Counted from the first letter of the stretch, positions 44,052 through 53,201 are shown. The stretch is 64,000 nt of DNA from Fimousia sp036311565 (GCA_036311565.1 JAXJPR010000051.1:37427-101426), one strand, 5' to 3'. The notes: generated from the sequence alone by a model not told the origin. Translations and numbers: made by a program.

Positions 44052-44296
44052 TATTTCATTTGGCAGGATGGCTTTTCTATAAAAAGACCTATAAGTTAGA
44101 AAAGAAATTAAGTTATATCATGTGGGGAACAAATTTGAATTTGATTCTAAGTTTTTTATGGTTTGCATTAGCCTTTTGCAAAAGTGATATGTTGGAAATT
44201 GATGTTTCTGCATGCGTGACCATAACCATTTTGTGGATGATTCGGACAAGTGCATATTTTATAAAGCAACTCAGATGCAAAAATAAGAATATATAA
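44048..44296 (+). CDS. Possible two-helix membrane protein, perhaps decayed
   Basis: 82 codons from a GTG inside the end of the XRE frame; no ribosome site is obvious. Two membrane helices (about 24-42 and 53-72) are visible, with a Lys-rich start and end. Small XRE regulators of this type are often followed by a small membrane protein that co-operates with them, so this may be that partner. A nearby ATG (44029, MTNFTDSD) is in another frame, so a frameshift near 44048 cannot be excluded. Confidence 0.4.
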   Translation: MIFHLAGWLFYKKTYKLEKKLSYIMWGTNLNLILSFLWFALAFCKSDMLEIDVSACVTITILWMIRTSAYFIKQLRCKNKNI

Positions 44297-44327
44297 AAAG
44301 GAACAGGTCGTAAAACTTGTTCCTTTT
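44297..44327 (+). terminator. Terminator after the XRE locus
   Basis: AAAAGGAACAGGT pairs with ACTTGTTCCTTTT (one G-T pair), followed by T-run. Confidence 0.8.
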
Positions 44328-44455
44328 TGTAATCATAAAAAAGGCATAATTCGAATGAAAATGCAAAAACTAGACAAAAATAGAACGTCTAAAAACTTTT
44401 CTTGTGACATAGATTATATCGTACATCATAGTGAATGATGACAAGAAAATAAAAG

Positions 44456-44471
44456 AGCGGATATATCCGCT
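44456..44471. repeat. 16-bp perfect palindrome upstream of SSB-like gene
   Basis: AGCGGATATATCCGCT, 28 bases before the ATG at 44499. It may be a regulator site or a hairpin in the leader. The rest of 44328-44498 shows nothing else clear. Confidence 0.55.
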
Positions 44472-44498
44472 TGGTTCTACAAGAAGGGAGAAATAATT

Positions 44499-45107
44499 AT
44501 GACAAATCAGGCAATCGTAGCAGGAGAAGTGATGACAGAATTTGAATTCAGTCATGAAATATTTGGAGAAGGATTTTATACACTAAAAATCCAGGTACAT
44601 CGTTTGAGTGATGCTGTAGATGAGATACCATTACTAGTATCCGAACGTTTAGTGGATGTGAGTAAAAATTACATAGGCCAAAAATTAGAAGCAAAAGGAC
44701 AGTTCCGTTCTTATAATAAACATGAGAACGAAAAAAATCATTTAATTTTATCCCTATTTGTAAGGGAATTAGAATGGATTGATAGTTACGAGAATCGGAA
44801 ACCCAATTATATTATGCTGGACGGATATATTTGTAAGGAACCTGTTTACCGTATGACGCCTCTTGGAAGAGAAATCTGCGATATTTTATTAGCAGTGAAT
44901 CGTGCCTATGGAAAATCTGATTATATTCCATGCATTTGTTGGGGACGTAATGCCAGATTTGCAGGAAATTTAGAAATTGGAGCACATATTCAGGTCTTGG
45001 GGAGAATTCAAAGTAGAAAATATCAAAAAAAGATGGGAGAAAATGATATAATTTCCAGAACTGCATATGAAATTTCAGTCAATAAATTAGAAATTAAAGA
45101 AGAATAG
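44499..45107 (+). CDS. SSB-like protein with two OB folds
   Basis: 202 residues. Two beta-barrel OB-type segments are visible (about 1-92 and 100-195), the second with VNRAYGKSDYIPCICWGRNARF, as in single-stranded-DNA-binding proteins, and VLGRIQSRKYQKK. Normal SSB has one OB fold and an acidic DDIPF tail; this has no such tail, so it may be a PriB/SSB-like accessory protein. GAAGGGAG precedes the ATG. Downstream is the cobO promoter. Confidence 0.75.
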   Translation: MTNQAIVAGEVMTEFEFSHEIFGEGFYTLKIQVHRLSDAVDEIPLLVSERLVDVSKNYIGQKLEAKGQFRSYNKHENEKNHLILSLFVRELEWIDSYENRKPNYIMLDGYICKEPVYRMTPLGREICDILLAVNRAYGKSDYIPCICWGRNARFAGNLEIGAHIQVLGRIQSRKYQKKMGENDIISRTAYEISVNKLEIKEE

Positions 45108-45136
45108 TTGGATTTTTAAATTAATTATGATAAAAT
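45108..45136 (+). promoter_or_regulatory. Promoter of cobO-dapA-dapB
   Basis: TTGGAT (45108-45113), 17-base spacer, TAAAAT (45131-45136); start near 45143. Confidence 0.5.
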
Positions 45137-45141
45137 AAAGC

Positions 45142-45258
45142 GATAATATGATTATCTCAAAGAGAGATAGAGTCTGTGGCGAATTGCGAGAATGTCTAAA
45201 ACTCTGTGAAAATACAGGATGTAGACGTCTCGCAGTGGAAACGTCCATGGCGTTTCTT
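45142..45258 (+). ncRNA. Structured leader of the cobO-dap operon
   Basis: Three hairpins: GATAAT/ATTATC (45142-45156); a long one, TGCGAGA with TCTCGCA (45185-45191, 45228-45234), TGTCTA/TAGACG inside it and TCTGT/ACAGG at the tip; and GAAACG/CGTTTC (45238-45256). It does not show the conserved sequences I know of the lysine or cobalamin riboswitches. Could be a riboswitch, protein-binding leader or chance. Confidence 0.4.
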
Positions 45259-45284
45259 AGATTAAAACACGTTGAGGTGAAAGT

Positions 45285-45773
45285 ATGGAAGGACAAGTAG
45301 AAGTCTTCTGTGGCTCAGGAAGAGGAAAGACAGCAGCAGCACTTGGTATTTGTACCCGCGCTGCCAGTTTAGGAAAACAGGCGATTATCGTTCGGTTTTT
45401 AAAAGGAAAAGATTCTGCTCAGCTTGAGTACTTGAAGAGACTGGAACCAGAAATTAAGTTTTTCACATTTGAAAAACAGACGAAATGTTATAATGAATTA
45501 ACCGAAGCGGAGAAAGAGGAAACGTACAACAATATCCGCAATACAGTCAATTATACTAAGAAGGTCATCGAGGCATGTCAATGTGATCTGCTTGTGTTAG
45601 ATGAAGCGTTAGGGTTGGTTGAACTGGGGCTGATTGATGTGGAAGAGTTCATTTCATTTATTCAGAAAAAGGATGATGATATGCAGATGATTTTCACAGG
45701 ACGTAAGATGCCGAAAGAACTAGAACCGTGGGTGGATAATATTTATTGCATTAGCACGGAAAAAGAAAAGTAG
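45285..45773 (+). CDS. cobO: Cob(I)yrinate a,c-diamide adenosyltransferase-like
   Basis: 162 residues. The P-loop GSGRGKTAAALG is at residues 10-21, and the Asp of Walker B is in LLVLDEALGLVE near residue 107. The CobO/CobA (BtuR) family moves the adenosyl group of ATP to cobalt. The gene is shorter than typical CobO, like many Clostridia forms. GAGGTG precedes the ATG. The dapA gene follows 37 bases later, an arrangement without obvious pathway link. Confidence 0.85.
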   Translation: MEGQVEVFCGSGRGKTAAALGICTRAASLGKQAIIVRFLKGKDSAQLEYLKRLEPEIKFFTFEKQTKCYNELTEAEKEETYNNIRNTVNYTKKVIEACQCDLLVLDEALGLVELGLIDVEEFISFIQKKDDDMQMIFTGRKMPKELEPWVDNIYCISTEKEK

Positions 45774-45810
45774 AATACAAAAGAATAGTATATAAGGAGG
45801 TTGTTGGACT

Positions 45811-46695
45811 ATGGCAATTTTTGAAGGAGCAGGTGTAGCATTAATTACACCATTTCATGCGGACGAATCTGTAGATTACGATAGTCTTGAAAAAGCAATT
45901 GATTATCAGATTGAAAATGGAACAGATAGTATTATTATTTGTGGGACAACAGGAGAAGCTTCTACTATGTCACATGAGGAACAGTTGGATGTAGTAAGAG
46001 CCTGCGTAGAACATGTAAATAAACGTGTACCGGTCATTGCAGGTGCAGGTTCTAACTGCACAAGAGAAGCAGTATATCTGGCACAAAAATCAGCTCAGAT
46101 TGGTGTTGACGGCTTATTAGTCGTAACTCCTTATTATAATAAAGCAACTCAGGGTGGTCTGGTAGAATACTATACAGAAATTGCGAAAGCATCTGATACA
46201 CCAATTATTATGTATAATGTACCTGGAAGAACAGGATGTAATATTCAGCCAGAAACTGCTGCGAAATTAGTAAAAGATGTAGATACCATCGTTGCTATTA
46301 AAGAAGCAAGCGGTAATATTTCGCAGGTTGCCAAATTGATGAGTTTGACACAGGGAGATATTGATTTGTATTCTGGTAATGATGATCAGATTGTTCCTAT
46401 TTTATCTTTAGGAGGAAAAGGGGTTATTTCTGTATTATCAAATGTTGCCCCAAAAGATACTCATGAGATTGTTGCAAGCTATTTTGCAGGAGATGTGAAG
46501 AAAAGCCGTGAGCTTCAGTTGAAATATATTGAATTGATTGATTCGTTATTTTGCGAAGTAAATCCAATTCCAGTAAAAAGAGCTATGGCAGAATTAGGGT
46601 TCTGTTCAAAAACAGTTCGTGGACCATTAACTCAGATGGAACCAGATCATGCAGAACAGATGATTGCAATAATGAAAAAACTGAATATTTTATAA
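45811..46695 (+). CDS. dapA: 4-hydroxy-tetrahydrodipicolinate synthase
   Basis: Condenses pyruvate and aspartate semialdehyde on the way to diaminopimelate and lysine. 294 residues, TIM barrel. Key motifs are GTTGEASTM (Thr of the triad), VTPYYNKAT with the Tyr, and the Schiff-base Lys in VAIKEASGN near residue 163. AAGGAGG precedes the ATG. dapB follows after 12 bases. Confidence 0.96.
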   Translation: MAIFEGAGVALITPFHADESVDYDSLEKAIDYQIENGTDSIIICGTTGEASTMSHEEQLDVVRACVEHVNKRVPVIAGAGSNCTREAVYLAQKSAQIGVDGLLVVTPYYNKATQGGLVEYYTEIAKASDTPIIMYNVPGRTGCNIQPETAAKLVKDVDTIVAIKEASGNISQVAKLMSLTQGDIDLYSGNDDQIVPILSLGGKGVISVLSNVAPKDTHEIVASYFAGDVKKSRELQLKYIELIDSLFCEVNPIPVKRAMAELGFCSKTVRGPLTQMEPDHAEQMIAIMKKLNIL

Positions 46696-46707
46696 GAGGT
46701 ACAAAAG

Positions 46708-47463
46708 ATGATTAAATTAATTATGCATGGTTGCAATGGTGCCATGGGACAGGTCATTAGTAAAATCGTAGAAGAGACGGAAGGAGCAGTGATGGCTGCA
46801 GGAATCGATCGCATAGACGAAGGAAAGAATTCTTATCCGGTCTTTACGGATATTAATGACTGTGATGTAGATGCAGATGCAATTATTGACTTTTCGGCAG
46901 CACCTGCGGTAGATACACTATTGGAATATGCAGTGAAAAGACAAATTCCTGTTGTGCTTTGTACAACTGGTCTGTCCGAGGCACAATTAGAAAAAGTAGA
47001 AGAAATGAGCAAAAAAGTTGCAATTTTACGTTCTGCTAATATGTCATTAGGTGTAAATACATTATTAAAATTAGTAAATGCAGCAACGAAGGTTCTGGCT
47101 CAGGCAGGATTTGATATTGATATTGTAGAAAAACATCACAGAAAGAAATTAGATTCTCCATCTGGTACCGCAATTGCGTTGGCTGATGCTATTAATGAAG
47201 CATTAAATAATGAATATGAATATATATATGACAGAAGTGAAAGAAGAATGCAGCGTCCAGTAAAAGAAATCGGTATTTCTGCAGTTCGTGGAGGAACGAT
47301 TGTTGGAGAACACGAAGTGATTTTTGCCGGACAGGATGAAGTAATTGAATTTAAGCATACTGCTTATTCCAAAGCAATCTTTGGAAAAGGAGCTGTCAGT
47401 GCAGCTATGTTTTTAGCAGGAAAACCAGCAGGCCTTTATAACATGAGCCATGTAATCGGTTAA
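46708..47463 (+). CDS. dapB: 4-hydroxy-tetrahydrodipicolinate reductase
   Basis: Reduces the DapA product with NAD(P)H. 251 residues: N-terminal MHGCNGAMGQ dinucleotide-binding start, the EKHHRKKLDSPSGTA catalytic segment near residue 153, and the C-terminal HTAYSKAIFGKGA. AAGAGG precedes the ATG. Second gene of the dap pair, followed by a terminator. Confidence 0.96.
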   Translation: MIKLIMHGCNGAMGQVISKIVEETEGAVMAAGIDRIDEGKNSYPVFTDINDCDVDADAIIDFSAAPAVDTLLEYAVKRQIPVVLCTTGLSEAQLEKVEEMSKKVAILRSANMSLGVNTLLKLVNAATKVLAQAGFDIDIVEKHHRKKLDSPSGTAIALADAINEALNNEYEYIYDRSERRMQRPVKEIGISAVRGGTIVGEHEVIFAGQDEVIEFKHTAYSKAIFGKGAVSAAMFLAGKPAGLYNMSHVIG

Positions 47464-47476
47464 TATAATGATATTG

Positions 47477-47514
47477 AAACATCTATGGTTCCATGGAATC
47501 ATAGATGTTTTCGT
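47477..47514 (+). terminator. Terminator after dapB
   Basis: AAACATCTATG pairs with CATAGATGTTT, inner TTCC/GGAA, followed by TTTCG. Confidence 0.75.
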
Positions 47515-47541
47515 TTATTACAGAATTCAGGAGGAAGATAG

Positions 47542-48738
47542 ATGCTGTCAGAAAAAGTATTAGCAATGACAAAACAAAAATCCATTATTCGTGAAATTTT
47601 TGAATATGGAATGGAAAGAGCAAAAATTGTAGGAGTTGAGAATGTATTTGATTTTAGTATTGGAAATCCAAGTGTTCCGGCTCCAGAATCTGTAGATAAG
47701 GCAATTTATAAAATAATGAAGGAACAAGACCCGGTAGAGCGTCATGGGTATGCACCAAATGCAGGGATTCCAGCTGTCAGAGAAACTATTGCGAATTTTT
47801 TGAATCAAAAGTATGATATGGATTATACCGTAAATAATATTTTTATGACAAATGGTGCAGCAGCATCACTGGGGATTTTATTTAAAGTTCTTACTAATGG
47901 AAAAGATGATGAAATTATTACATTTGCACCGTATTTTCCAGAATATCAGGCATATGCCATATCTGCAGATGTGCATCTGGAAGTAATTCCAGCAGATATA
48001 ACCTCATTCCAGATAAATTTTGAAGTGTTAGAGGAGAAAATTAACAATCATACAAAAGCAGTATTAATAAATTCTCCCAATAATCCTTCTGGAGTCGTTT
48101 ATTCAAAGGAAACAATTGAAAAATTAGCAGCATTATTAGAAGAAAAACAAAAGGAATATGGGCATCCAATCTATATTATTTCAGATGAACCTTATCGGGA
48201 AATTGTATATGATGGATTCGAAGTTTCTTATGTGCCACATTATTATGATAATACGCTGGTCTGCTATTCTTATTCCAAATCTCTATCTCTTCCAGGAGAA
48301 AGAATTGGTTATATTGCATTTTCAAATAAAATTGCAGATGCAGATGTGATGCCTGGAGCTTTGGTACAGGCAGCAAGACTGTTATCTTATGTATGTGTTC
48401 CTTCTATGTTCCAAAAAGTAGTTGCAAAATGTGTGGCTGATACGGCTGATCTGTCTATTTATGCAGAGAATAAGAAAATGTTTTATCATGCATTGATTGA
48501 AATGGGATATGAATGTGTAGAACCAGGCGGAGCTTTTTATTTGTTCCCTAAAGCCTTAGAAGAAGATGCAGCAGCTTTTTGTGAAAGAGCGAAAAAATAT
48601 GATTTATTATTAGTACCAAGTGATAGTTTTGGATGCCCGGGGCATGTACGTATTAGTTATTGCGTTTCACCGGATCGAATCAAACGGGCGCTTCCATTAT
48701 TTCAAAAATTAATTGATGAATACAAAGGAGAAAACTAG
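47542..48738 (+). CDS. Class I PLP aminotransferase
   Basis: 398 residues. PLP-enzyme features: FDFSIGNPSVPAPE at the N-terminus, NSPNNPSGVVYS near residue 175, IISDEPYREI with the PLP Asp, and the Lys in YSYSKSLSLPGERIGY near 238. The pattern fits aspartate/aromatic-type aminotransferases of Clostridia; substrate is not settled. AGGAGG precedes the ATG. Immediately followed by a hisC-like gene, only one base after its stop, so they are co-transcribed. Confidence 0.88.
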   Translation: MLSEKVLAMTKQKSIIREIFEYGMERAKIVGVENVFDFSIGNPSVPAPESVDKAIYKIMKEQDPVERHGYAPNAGIPAVRETIANFLNQKYDMDYTVNNIFMTNGAAASLGILFKVLTNGKDDEIITFAPYFPEYQAYAISADVHLEVIPADITSFQINFEVLEEKINNHTKAVLINSPNNPSGVVYSKETIEKLAALLEEKQKEYGHPIYIISDEPYREIVYDGFEVSYVPHYYDNTLVCYSYSKSLSLPGERIGYIAFSNKIADADVMPGALVQAARLLSYVCVPSMFQKVVAKCVADTADLSIYAENKKMFYHALIEMGYECVEPGGAFYLFPKALEEDAAAFCERAKKYDLLLVPSDSFGCPGHVRISYCVSPDRIKRALPLFQKLIDEYKGEN

Positions 48739-48739
48739 A

Positions 48740-49795
48740 ATGGGTGACTGGAGAAAGAATATTCGTAAGGTTGTTCCTTATACACCAGGAGAACAGCCAA
48801 AAAGAACAAACTTAATAAAATTAAATACAAATGAGAATCCTTATCCTCCATCAAAAAAAGTTCAGGAAATGATGGAGAAAGTAGACGGATGGAGATTATA
48901 TCCAGATCCTGCTGCCAGTAAACTGGTGCATGCTCTTGCCAAGTATCATAATCTAGAAGATGATCAGGTGTTTGTCGGAGTAGGATCCGATGATGTATTG
49001 GCCATGGCATTTATGACTTTTTTTAATTCTGAAAAACCAATTTTCTTTCCGGATATTACCTATTCTTTTTATGATGTCTGGGCGGATTTATTCCGTATTC
49101 CCTATGAGACAAAAGCATTAGATGATGATTTTAATATCGTTAAAGAAGATTATATGAAGCCAAATGGGGGCATTATTTTCCCAAATCCAAATGCTCCGAC
49201 TGGAGTACTGGTAGAACTTGGTTTTATCGAAGATATTATAAAAGCAAACCAGGATGTTATTGTGATCATTGATGAAGCTTATATTGATTTTGGTGGAGTT
49301 TCAGCAAAAGAATTATTGAATAAATATAAAAATCTTTTAGTAGTGCAGACTTATTCAAAATCACGTTCTCTGGCAGGTCTGCGCATTGGTTATGCAATGG
49401 GAAATAAAGAACTGATCAAAGCACTGAATGATGTGAAATATTCATTCAATTCTTATACAATGAATCAGCCAGCCATTGCTATTGGTGCAGCAGTGCTGGA
49501 AGATGAAGAACATTTTCAGGAGACAACGAGCAAAATCATAGCTACAAGAGAATGGTTTAAAGAAGAGATGAAAGCATTCGGATTCTCCTTTGCTGATTCA
49601 AAATCAAACTTTTTATTTGTGACTCATGAGAATGCAGCAGCAAAAGATATTTTTGAAGCGGCAAAAGCAAAAGATATTTTCGTTCGCTATTTTAATAAAC
49701 CAAGAATTAATAATTATTTACGTATTACCATTGGTACTAGAGCGGAAATGGAAAATTTTCTGCAATTTATAAAAGAGTTCTTAAATCAATTATAA
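48740..49795 (+). CDS. hisC: Histidinol-phosphate aminotransferase
   Basis: 351 residues from the ATG at 48740, ten bases after AAAGGAG inside the upstream gene; an in-frame ATG further up lies inside the same gene. The start VVPYTPGEQPKR and IKLNTNENPYPPS are HisC signatures; PLP Asp is in IDEAYIDFGG and Lys in YSKSRSLAGLRIGYA. It transfers an amino group in histidine synthesis. No other his genes are in the window, so a broader aminotransferase role is possible. Confidence 0.85.
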   Translation: MGDWRKNIRKVVPYTPGEQPKRTNLIKLNTNENPYPPSKKVQEMMEKVDGWRLYPDPAASKLVHALAKYHNLEDDQVFVGVGSDDVLAMAFMTFFNSEKPIFFPDITYSFYDVWADLFRIPYETKALDDDFNIVKEDYMKPNGGIIFPNPNAPTGVLVELGFIEDIIKANQDVIVIIDEAYIDFGGVSAKELLNKYKNLLVVQTYSKSRSLAGLRIGYAMGNKELIKALNDVKYSFNSYTMNQPAIAIGAAVLEDEEHFQETTSKIIATREWFKEEMKAFGFSFADSKSNFLFVTHENAAAKDIFEAAKAKDIFVRYFNKPRINNYLRITIGTRAEMENFLQFIKEFLNQL

Positions 49796-49970
49796 AATGA
49801 TTCTTAATAAATGTAAAAAATTTACAATCCCCCTTGATGTTCTGGAAGTTTTTATATAAACTATGAAAAATGGCATTGCCATGAAAGGTTTACAGGAAAA
49901 AGTATATAGAGTTTAAGGGGATACGCTTTATTCTATGTAATCCTATTTTAAGTATAGGGGGACATATGTG

Positions 49971-50651
49971 ATGAAGTATGATGAATTTAAAATGTATGCA
50001 GGCAGCACACCAGAAAGTTGTGAGGAATGGGAGGATACTGAGCAGGGAATGCTCTCTTATGGTGGGATTCGGCCGAAAATCTTTTATCGGATTGTCTCAA
50101 TAAGGGATCACCAGCCACTCATTGACCGTTGTCCACATATTCGTTTTTTTGATATGGCAATTACGTTTCGATGGCTGGTTCATGAAAATGAAGATGGAAT
50201 TTCATCTGCATTGATTGAATATGACCATTTGGAGTATTGGGGGATTTCGGAAGAGGAAATAATTCAGACGGCGGTAAGGAATACACCGCGATTATTTCCT
50301 GCACAAAGATGTCGTATCCTGGACATTATTCGGCAATGGCTAGATTTAGGAGGACCAGATCTTCCATTATATGTGCTGACTAATTCCAGAGGTATTAATG
50401 GAGCATCGGTGATGTTTTATAAAGATATTTTAAAAGAATTTGGAGAAGAAATTGATCAGGATTTTTATATCCTTCCTTCCAGCATTCATGAAGTTTTGCT
50501 GATTGGAAAAGAGGAAGTAAAAGATCCAAAAGATTTGGCACAGATCGTTTTGGAAGCAAATCAGACGGTGGTTTCAAAAGAAGAATTTCTTTCCAATCAG
50601 GTGTTTTATTTTGACCGCAGCAAAGGAGAGATTCTTATAGCTAATTTATGA
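49971..50651 (+). CDS. DUF5688 family protein
   Basis: 226 residues, no known function. The sequence (GGIRPKIFYRIVSI, RFFDMAITFRWLV, LPLYVLTNSRGINGAS and LPSSIHEVLLI) fits what I recall of DUF5688, a Clostridia family. No signal, membrane helix or enzyme motif is visible. Uses the ATG at 49971 with AGGGGG upstream. The 170 bases before it hold only weak promoter-like pieces and small repeats (ATGGC/GCCAT at 49869; CCTAT/ATAGG before the start). Confidence 0.75.
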   Translation: MKYDEFKMYAGSTPESCEEWEDTEQGMLSYGGIRPKIFYRIVSIRDHQPLIDRCPHIRFFDMAITFRWLVHENEDGISSALIEYDHLEYWGISEEEIIQTAVRNTPRLFPAQRCRILDIIRQWLDLGGPDLPLYVLTNSRGINGASVMFYKDILKEFGEEIDQDFYILPSSIHEVLLIGKEEVKDPKDLAQIVLEANQTVVSKEEFLSNQVFYFDRSKGEILIANL

Positions 50652-50692
50652 GAATGTGCATGGAATGATTTCATACATAGATAAGAAAGTAG

Positions 50693-51826
50693 ATGATGAG
50701 AATGAAACGATGGGAAATTTATTTAGAGATTGTATTTGAAATTCTATTTACAGTTGTAGGTGTGGCATTACTGGTTTATGGACTCCCAAAACTTCTGGGA
50801 TTTTTCTGGCCATTTGTTGTCAGCTGGATCGTTGCATTGTTAGCAGGGCCACTTTGCAGTTTCTTAGAAAAAAGATTAAAAGTTTCGCGAAAATGGGGAT
50901 CGGCACTGATTCTTATCATTTCCATTTGTGTAGTAGTAGGTGTGATAACCTTGATTATTTCAGTAATTGGAAATCAGGCGTTGGAATGGGCAGCAGAATT
51001 GCCGGATATTTATCATCAGGCTATGGGAAAATTGGGAGAAGCTGGAAAATATTTATCAAAGCATGTGCATACAATTCCTTTGCTGGAAGAGAGTATTACA
51101 AAAGCAATTGCTTCTGCCAATTCGGCCATATCAACAGTTGTCAGCAACGTTGGTGCCTACGGAATGGAACATGCGGGGTCGGTAGCAAGAAGATTGACCA
51201 ATGGGTTGATTGGTACGATTGTCATGTTGCTGTCAGCTTACCTGTTGATTTGTGAAAGAGATGAAATTATTAAAGGTTATCAAAAAATTATGCCGGAATT
51301 TATTAAAGAAAAGGTAAATATTTTTTGTAAAAATACATTGGGCGTTCTTGGGAGTTATTGTCTGGTTCAATTGAAATTGATGGGAATGATTGCAGCAATT
51401 TTATTTGTCGGCTTTCTTATTTTGAGAATCCGGTATGCTATTTTATTTGCCTTCTTCATTTCTCTTTTAGATGTTTTGCCGTTTTTAGGAACTGGAACTG
51501 CATTGATTCCGTGGGCTATTTATATGGCAGTAACGGGACAGATAGAAACGGGAATTGGGCTCGTGGTCCTTTATGTTATCTGTCTTGTGTTAAAACAGGC
51601 ATTGCAGCCAAAGATGATGGGAGACAGTATGGAGATGAATCCGCTGGCCACCTTGATTTTAATGTATGCAGGTTTAAAATTAAAGGGAATTAGTGGTTTG
51701 ATCTTAGCATTAGTTTTTGGTATTTTCTTTACCAATCTTTATAAGAGAGGAGCCTTTGATTCTCTAATTAATCGTTTTAAATTTCGGTTGACTATGCTAT
51801 ATGATTTAGATAAAGAAAATAAGTGA
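50693..51826 (+). CDS. ytvI: Sporulation integral membrane protein YtvI-like
   Basis: 377 residues of the AI-2E/PerM transporter superfamily, with about seven or eight helices. The start KRWEIYLEIVFEILFTVVG and FFWPFVVSWIVALLAGPLC, and the central DVLPFLGTGTALIPWAIY, fit the YtvI sporulation group rather than AI-2 exporters. The ribosome site is weak (GAAAG); several ATGs (50693, 50696, 50702) could start it. Possibly acts in spore membrane. It ends in thyA's upstream region with translational closeness. Confidence 0.82.
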   Translation: MMRMKRWEIYLEIVFEILFTVVGVALLVYGLPKLLGFFWPFVVSWIVALLAGPLCSFLEKRLKVSRKWGSALILIISICVVVGVITLIISVIGNQALEWAAELPDIYHQAMGKLGEAGKYLSKHVHTIPLLEESITKAIASANSAISTVVSNVGAYGMEHAGSVARRLTNGLIGTIVMLLSAYLLICERDEIIKGYQKIMPEFIKEKVNIFCKNTLGVLGSYCLVQLKLMGMIAAILFVGFLILRIRYAILFAFFISLLDVLPFLGTGTALIPWAIYMAVTGQIETGIGLVVLYVICLVLKQALQPKMMGDSMEMNPLATLILMYAGLKLKGISGLILALVFGIFFTNLYKRGAFDSLINRFKFRLTMLYDLDKENK

Positions 51827-51834
51827 GGATAGAG

Positions 51835-52683
51835 ATGAGTTACGCAGATCAGTTATTTATTAATATGTGCAAAGATATTATCGAACATGGATATAGTACA
51901 GAAGGAGAAAAAGTTCGACCAAAATGGCCGGATGGAACTTCTGCATATACCATTAAGCAATTTGGAGTTGTGAATCGTTATGATTTGAGCAAAGAATTTC
52001 CAGCATTGACTTTGCGCAAAACATATATTAAATCAGCCATTGATGAAGTATTGTGGATTTGGCAGAAAAAATCAAATAATATTCATGATTTAAAGAGCAG
52101 CATCTGGAACGAATGGGCAGATGAGAATGGTTCCATTGGAAAAGCTTATGGATATCAGTTGGGAGTGAAGCACCAGTATAAAGAAGGAATGATGGATCAG
52201 GTGGATCGTGTTATTTATGATTTGAAGAATAATCCATATAGTCGTCGTATTATGACGAATATTTATGTTCATGAAGATTTACATGAGATGAATTTGTATC
52301 CATGTGCATATAGCATGACATTTAATGTAACCCAGAAGAAAGGACATGATAAATTGACCCTGAATGCAGTTTTAAATCAGCGGTCTCAGGATATTTTAGC
52401 AGCCAATAACTGGAATGTTGTTCAGTATTCAGTGTTATTGATGATGATTGCGCAGGTGTGTGATATGGAAGCAGGAGAACTGCTGCATGTAATTGCAGAT
52501 GCACATATTTATGATCGTCATATTCCAATTGTCAAAGAATTGATCAGTCGTCCAACGTATCCAGCTCCTACTTTCTGGATGAATCCGGAAGTGAAGAATT
52601 TCTATGATTTTACATTGGACGATTTTAAGGTGGAAAACTATGAAACGGGACCACAGGTGAAAAATATTCCAATTGCGATATAG
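51835..52683 (+). CDS. thyA: Thymidylate synthase
   Basis: Methylates dUMP to dTMP using methylene-tetrahydrofolate. 282 residues from the ATG at 51835 after GAGGATAG. The catalytic Cys is in LYPCAYSMTF near residue 152, the dUMP Arg region in QRSQDILAANNWN, and GELLHVIADAHIY near the C-terminus. The active-site neighbours LYPCAYS differ from the common LPPCHY. folA follows after eleven bases, a classic pairing because the reaction makes dihydrofolate. Confidence 0.93.
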   Translation: MSYADQLFINMCKDIIEHGYSTEGEKVRPKWPDGTSAYTIKQFGVVNRYDLSKEFPALTLRKTYIKSAIDEVLWIWQKKSNNIHDLKSSIWNEWADENGSIGKAYGYQLGVKHQYKEGMMDQVDRVIYDLKNNPYSRRIMTNIYVHEDLHEMNLYPCAYSMTFNVTQKKGHDKLTLNAVLNQRSQDILAANNWNVVQYSVLLMMIAQVCDMEAGELLHVIADAHIYDRHIPIVKELISRPTYPAPTFWMNPEVKNFYDFTLDDFKVENYETGPQVKNIPIAI

Positions 52684-52694
52684 GAGGAAATACT

Positions 52695-53183
52695 ATGAAA
52701 TTAATTGTGAATGCAGATAAAAACTGGGGAATTGGAAAAGGAAATCAGTTGTTGGTTCATATTCCGAATGATATGAAGTTTTTCCGGGAAATGACGACTG
52801 GACATGTCATTGTTATGGGAAGAAAGACATTAGAAAGTTTTCCTGGAAAAATGCCATTGGCAAAACGAACCAATATTGTTTTGACAACGGACAAAGACTA
52901 TAATGGACATGGCGCGATTATCGTAGGAAGTAAAGAAGAGTTATTGGAAGAATTAAAAGAATATGATAGCGATGATATCTATATTATTGGTGGAGAAAGT
53001 ATTTATCGTATGATGCTGCCATATTGCGATACAGCATATGTGACTAAGTTAGATTATGCATATGATGCAGATACGTATTTTCCAAATCTGGATGAATTGG
53101 ATGAATGGGTATTGACAGAGGAAAGCGATGAACAGACTTATTTTGATATTGAATATTATTTCCGCACATATCGAAAAAAATAA
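52695..53183 (+). CDS. folA: Dihydrofolate reductase
   Basis: 162 residues. Reduces dihydrofolate to tetrahydrofolate with NADPH, refilling what ThyA consumes. Motifs: KNWGIGKGNQLLVHIPNDMKFF (active-site Asp27-type residue, here Asn-Asp in a PNDM pattern), GRKTLESFPGK and the IYIIGGESIYR nucleotide-binding turn. AGGAGG precedes the ATG. Followed by a terminator. Confidence 0.94.
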   Translation: MKLIVNADKNWGIGKGNQLLVHIPNDMKFFREMTTGHVIVMGRKTLESFPGKMPLAKRTNIVLTTDKDYNGHGAIIVGSKEELLEELKEYDSDDIYIIGGESIYRMMLPYCDTAYVTKLDYAYDADTYFPNLDELDEWVLTEESDEQTYFDIEYYFRTYRKK

Positions 53184-53201
53184 ATCAGGATAATAGATGA
53201 C

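Noticed and set aside
45142..45284. Lysine riboswitch upstream of dapA
   Set aside because: It precedes cobO rather than dapA and lacks the conserved lysine-riboswitch core sequences; kept only as an unassigned leader.
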